From Juglans regia (lineage: Eukaryota > Streptophyta > Magnoliopsida > Fagales > Juglandaceae), in contig NC_049916.1 of NCBI RefSeq assembly GCF_001411555.2, positions 2,790,001-2,854,000 of the forward strand: DNA of 64,000 bases. The letters are read 5' to 3'. Within the stretch, counting starts at the first letter, position 1, and each line of letters starts with the position of its first letter. This document shows, one piece after another, positions 59,199 through 64,000 of the stretch. The translations under genes and the position numbers were made by a program. The notes beneath the pieces are model-generated. The model searched no databases. It was not told where the DNA came from and worked only from the letters and a program-made list of their open reading frames with translations.

Positions 59199-60548
59199 GG
59201 CATTATGAAGAAAAAAAGAGTTATGAGAATCAAAGACATGCTCTTTCTGAAAACAAAAGGGTTGGCTTGGAATTTGGTAGGGACTCAGAGGTTGAGGCAT
59301 GGGCAGGGAAGGTTTTTAAGGATACAAAAAGGGGAATGATTTGGGAGGACATGATTCTAGTGGGGAATGAAGAGCCAATGTGTAAAATAATGGTGTGACG
59401 CAACTTGTACACGAGGGGTTATTTGGAAAGTGAGATAAAATTCTCATCTCATCTCAAAACCTCTAATCATAATATAATTTTTTTTTCCAAACATCATTTA
59501 AATATAAAATACTTTTCAATTTCAAATTTTCAATATTTTCAATTAATCATTACAATTTTTTTCAAATTTCCAAATAAAACACACAAAATAATATTTTTTT
59601 CAAAATTTAAAACAAAAATTATATTTAAAAAATTTTCTAATTTTATAATATTTTTATTCAACTTTCTCTCTCCCATTTTTCAAAATTTAATAAAATATTT
59701 TAACTCAAATTATTTCATTACTATTCATAAATTATTTTACTAATATTCACAAAATCGCATATCATCTCATTAACATTTCCTTACGATGAAATTAGGGTTC
59801 TATAATTTTTACCAAGAAAAGCCCAAATGATGAAATCTTGGTATGTAATGATTCAGCTTAATTAATTGATTGACAACCCCTTAATGAATTAATCTTCGAA
59901 AGTGATAGCACAACAGTCATTATCTAGACAATATTCCAAGACAATTTTCTACATTAATACCTCACCATTCTCTTGTCTAAAGTCTTGTTTTCTTTTTTCA
60001 ACACAAGTGGAATGTTATTGTTAGCATGTCACTTCATTCGTAGCACCTAACACTAATGAAGAATTAGGAACTCGATCGATCGGGCTTGTTTGGCTGCAAG
60101 ATATATGCATAATTGTTCAAGCTTTGGCCGGTGAGGATAACTACTCAAGCACCAAACAAGATTATCCTCACAATTAAGACGTACATGCTGTTCTATTCAT
60201 GATTTTTTTTCATTTACAGAAAGAAAGAAAGGCTATCACTTTTCATGACCAAACACAATCAATCTCAACTTTACTGCACTGTATAGGCACATGATTTCTT
60301 TACAAAAATCATGGTGCTTGGAGAACATGTACATTTTTTTTTTTTTTTTTGGAGAACATGTACATGAGCACGTTATCCTATCATTTTCATCAGCAAAGAT
60401 ATATAGACATAGAGCACTGAAAATGAGATATATAGACATATAAATCAAGATCTATTGTCCATATGAGTCTCTTGAATAACACCAAATTATGAGAATTGAG
60501 AACATTGGAATTCAAATAAAAGCCTTAAATAATACTTATGCTATAAAG
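59199..60548. other. intergenic region, MITE and poly(T) micro-insertion
   Basis: No gene was recognised. 59199-59400 continues, across the hAT insertion, the non-repetitive sequence seen at 57600-57834. A MITE-like AT-rich element occupies about 59413-59775 (starts GGGGTTATTTGGAAAG). A poly(T) insertion with target duplication lies at 60320-60365. The rest is AT-rich spacer. Confidence 0.5.
60320..60365 (-). repeat. tail-only retro-insertion with 15-bp target duplication
   Basis: GGAGAACATGTACAT at 60320-60334 and again at 60351-60365, separated only by 16 T's. This looks like a retrotransposition event in which nothing but the A-tail was copied. Confidence 0.75.
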
Positions 60549-60818
60549 TGTTAAGATATAAAATAAATAATTAAATCTATCTCTTCCCATCAGTTTAACC
60601 TTTTGAGACAAATAATAATTTCATATGATATGTAGAGGTCCCGAGTTCGAATCCTTACTCAACACTCTATCCCATTTAATTAAATATTCCACGTGTTGGG
60701 TCATCCATTGAGAAAGAGTATAGCCTACTCGTGATGGTGAGTGTTAAAATATAAAATAAATAATTAAATCTATCTCTTTCCATCAGTTTAAATTTTTGAG
60801 ATAAGTGGTGATTTCACA
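60549..60818 (+). mobile_element. 270-bp TRIM with 77-bp LTRs
   Basis: Direct repeats TGTTAAGATATAAAAT... (60549-60625) and TGTTAAAATATAAAAT...TTTCACA (60742-60818) are each 77 bp. They are flanked by a perfect 5-bp target duplication TAAAG (60544-60548 and 60819-60823). Immediately after the first LTR, TGATATGTAGAG is a decayed form of the tRNA-iMet primer site TGGTATCAGAGC. The internal region is 116 bp, holds GAGTTCGAATCC and ends GATGGTGAG before LTR 2, a possible short polypurine tract. It has no coding capacity. LTR 1 ends TA instead of CA. Confidence 0.8.
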
Positions 60819-60823
60819 TAAAG

Positions 60824-63800
60824 ATGTTAGTTAAATTATAAATATTTTAGACTTTTCTCTAATCAGAATATAAAATTTGAGAATTGTTGTTTTTTTTTTA
60901 TATATATTTTATTATCAACCATATTTGTCAATAAGGTACATTTTAAATAGCTTTATATTCAAGCGGAGATGTATAAAATTAATTAAAATAATCATAATAA
61001 TAATAAATAAGAATAGAGATGACCAAATTCAAGAAGAAAAATAGTCACAAAAAGACTTGCGTGCCAATGCGTCACACCCCGGAAAACTGGTCTTTCTTTC
61101 ATGTTATTATGCCATACGTAGTTTTCGGTTTCTTAATTTATTCCTTAAGGTTTACCTCTTTTCCCTCGATTGTATGGAAAGGCATTATATATGTCATGGA
61201 AAATGCTACATATCACTCAAATGAATTGCTCAAAGTTCCGTTATTTAGGTTTTCTTTTTTAAATGTTTAAAAAGGAAATACGGTGCTGTGAGTTTCACTT
61301 TACACATTCTCTATCTCTCTCTTCAATTAAATAGGCATTCCACTTAAAGGGTATAAATCGGTCCGGTCTGATTCGGGGTTGATGGATTGAAATTTTTGGT
61401 CCATTATTTTTTCCGAACCAAACATCCATAGAGACCAGATTGAATCGGTAGCTATCGGTCCAGTCCATTGGGTTTGACCTAATTATTTTTTATGTTTTTT
61501 CTTCTTTTGTTTCCAAATGAATTAATAAAAAATTTTATTTAAATTACTAAATTAAAATTAAGTGAATTATTAATGTAGATCATGTAACTAACTCATTAAA
61601 AATATTTTATATAGTCAATGATAATAAATTAAATGAAAATTATATCATTAATTCATATAATTACTATATAAAAATAATATTTTAAAAATATTTTAAAATA
61701 TATATATATATAGGAGTTCAATCCAGTCTAAAATTTATAAACCCCAGGACCGGATCGAATGGTTTCAGTCCAAAATATATTCAAATCCCCTGCTTTATTT
61801 TGTTTTCTTGGTTTAATGAATGTTCAAAATCCAATTGCTAAAATTTTTCCCATTGTTTTACATTAGGTATCGATGAATGTTCAAAATCCAATGGATGAAT
61901 AACATTTTTCTCTCTCTCTCTCTCTAGCTCTCTGCAAATCCCTACTTGATTTTGTGAAAGGAGGATAGAGGCGAATCCCACCAAAAAACACACGTTTCTT
62001 GAATTACTCATATTCATATTTACAAATCACATGACCCACGGAGGTAGATTATTCATATTCATATTGACGAGTGACGACCGCAAGATCCAGTGTTTCTAAG
62101 AATTGATGACAGAAACCAACAACTCGTTTAGCACCACAAATATCTATCGATGCAAAAAAAAAACCTTGCTCGCAAATAAATTGCCCAAATCGAAACATTA
62201 AGAAGACTAAATCAAATTGAATGTCAAAGACCCAAAAACTCTCACGAGGGAAAAGTCTCCAATGATAGTATTAATGGAGTAATCGAGAAAAATTGAAGGT
62301 ACGATGGGAGGGAAAAGGGGCATACAGGGTTAGTGGAGGAGAGTGGGGAGGGAGAAGACGAAAAGCATACTTCTATCTTCGTGGGAATGAGCTTCGTGGG
62401 GATGGAGAAGTCTCGAAGCGACGAAGGGGATCAAAATAGAAACGACATCGTTTGTAATTTGCCATGTCGGATGCGATGATGCAGAGTCTCCCAAGTCAAG
62501 TCGATGCGAATAAAATTTTTCTTTGTAGAGTGCCAGAATATATTTATTATTAAAATGATGGATATATATATATATTAATATTCGAAAGTTGAAACGATTT
62601 GAATATTGATTTTTTTTTTTCGGTAATTTGAGGTCTACTATAAATCTTAATATGTATGCAGGTAATTCAAATCCCATGCACCCGTCCTCGATCAAATCAA
62701 CTTGGACCAATGTTTTTTGCCTTTTGGTGATCTTGTTATCATGCATGCATGCCATTCAATATATGCAAGTGATCTCTTATTGTCAGGCTACGTTTGGTTG
62801 TAAGATTCGACTCAGTTCAATTTAATTTAGTCTAATTTTAAGCTAAGTCTAATATCTAAATATTCAATCCTCAAATTATTAAACTCATCTCAACTAAAAA
62901 TTTTTTTACACGTGAGACACACAACTTTTTTTTAACTTAACACATTTTTATACTTGAGATCCACAATTATTTTCAACTCTCTATAAAAAGTATTAAACTG
63001 ATCTTAATATCTAAACATACTTGAAACTCAGTTTAGATGGATCTCACATAACTTCATTCACTATTCAACTTATTACTATTCATAAAGAATCTTAATCTAC
63101 CGATCGATTCCATTGAGAAATGTCATAAAACAATCGGCACATGATATTCACACGTTGCCTAGTTTGCGCTCAACGCATCATAGGCCTCTGCAACTTTTTT
63201 TGGGGTGACATCTACTTCTAATTTTATATACAAAATTTATTTTATCAGTTTATTTTTTAAAATTAAATTTCATAATTTTTATCAATAGCTGATACATACA
63301 TATTAATTATGTAAGTATAAATTACATTTTTCATTATAGCCAAAAGCAATGTTTCCGGCCACCATTGAGACCATTTGAAGATCATAGCTAGCTATCATCG
63401 ATGTTATTAATGCTTCTTCTAATGAAAGATTACGAGGAAGAAAAAAAAAACGAGTATTTCTATCTGCCAATCTAGAACATCTCCAAATATATATATAAAT
63501 CTTCTGAACTTGCCATTATATTTTATTATATTTAGTTATTCATTTTTTTATCTTTTAGTATGGTCTTTTATAACTAGCAGATCTCATTTATTTTATTATT
63601 ATGTTTTACTTACATTTTATTACTATTTAATATTTTTTATTTTATTATTATTATTTACTTACTTTTTATTATTATTTAATATTTTATTATTATTTACAGA
63701 ATATATGAAAATATCTATCTACTCAAACGTAACTTAAGTGCTTATTTGAATTTATTTATAAAGACCTTACTATGTACAGAAAATGAATTGTTACGTTTCC

Positions 63801-64000
63801 TTTGACCAATTCAGAATATTTTGGTAGGACCCCTTTGACTTTTTATCGATGTTTTGGATTCGAGGACTAAAGGAGGATACAATTTGCTATATTATTAACT
63901 AAATTAATGTTTTGCACTTGTTTGATCATTTCTGGCATTGCCACAAACAAAAAGGATAAATAACAAATTTATCTTGTTGGTCCCTCTCCTTATATATTAA
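60824..64000. other. AT-rich terminal spacer
   Basis: No gene was recognised. It contains a decayed CCGGTCC-type element (about 61345-61795), a duplicated GAATGTTCAAAATCCAAT (about 61818 and 61874, ~40 bp apart), a GA-rich block (62260-62400), a GAGTTGAG-family MITE in inverted orientation (62788-63110) and TTATTA simple sequence at 63500-63700. Confidence 0.5.
62788..63110 (-). mobile_element. MITE (GAGTTGAG family), inverted copy
   Basis: It begins GCTACGTTTGGTTG and continues with AACTCATCTCAACT, AGACACACAACTT and AACTCTCTATAAAAAGT, the same order as the copy at 23805-24140. The right end is eroded. Confidence 0.55.

Noticed and set aside
60630..60662. GAGTTCGAATCC as a possible tRNA or SINE B-box
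   Set aside because: No A-box at the right spacing and no cloverleaf was found; the TRIM structure explains the region better.

Overview
This window is nuclear DNA of a flowering plant (dicot). It has long AT-rich intergenic spacers, GT-AG introns, several protein genes with many exons, and dense plant-type mobile elements. The protein sequences and a recurrent MITE family (ends like GGTACGTTTGGAT, interior GAGATGAGTTGAG) suggest a Fagales tree, most likely walnut/hickory (Juglandaceae). That placement is inference from memory of these sequences; no search was run.

Layout. (1) 2393-12607, plus strand: a 14-exon gene for a BRUTUS (BTS)-type iron-sensing E3 ubiquitin ligase of 1242 aa, with three hemerythrin domains, CHY/CTCHY zinc fingers, RING and zinc ribbon. 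(2) 14844-22604, plus: an 11-exon gene for the J-domain protein ARG1 (gravitropism), 407 aa. (3) 22605-29659: intergenic, MITE-rich. (4) 29660-30409, plus: an intronless single-C2H2 zinc finger regulator of the GIS/ZFP5/ZFP6/ZFP8 type, 249 aa. (5) 30410-37333: intergenic, with CACTA-like termini and a 709-bp TIR element. (6) 37334-44947, minus: a 9-exon gene for cysteinyl-tRNA synthetase, 528 aa; one intron holds a TRIM retroelement whose own LTR carries a nested MITE. (7) 45463-46742: an AT-rich TIR relic just upstream of that gene. (8) 47302-52888: a complete but dead Ty3/gypsy chromovirus-like retrotransposon with LTRs, a tRNA-iMet primer site and a 5-bp target duplication. (9) 52889-64000: no cellular gene recognised. 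It holds a CACTA-like end, a ~2-kb inverted-repeat structure with a copia fragment in its loop, a 1349-bp hAT-like element with an 8-bp target duplication, MITEs, and a 270-bp miniature retrotransposon with 77-bp LTRs.

The four genes are functionally unrelated and show no operon-like organisation. All exon junctions below were placed by hand from GT/AG sites, reading phase and family conservation. In all three spliced genes the exons sum to an intact reading frame.

The main interest lies in the mobile elements: two TRIMs with target duplications, a set of LINE-tail micro-insertions bounded by target duplications, a foldback structure that could make double-stranded RNA, and a frame-preserving intron in BTS. 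I did not see a convincing new multi-gene system.
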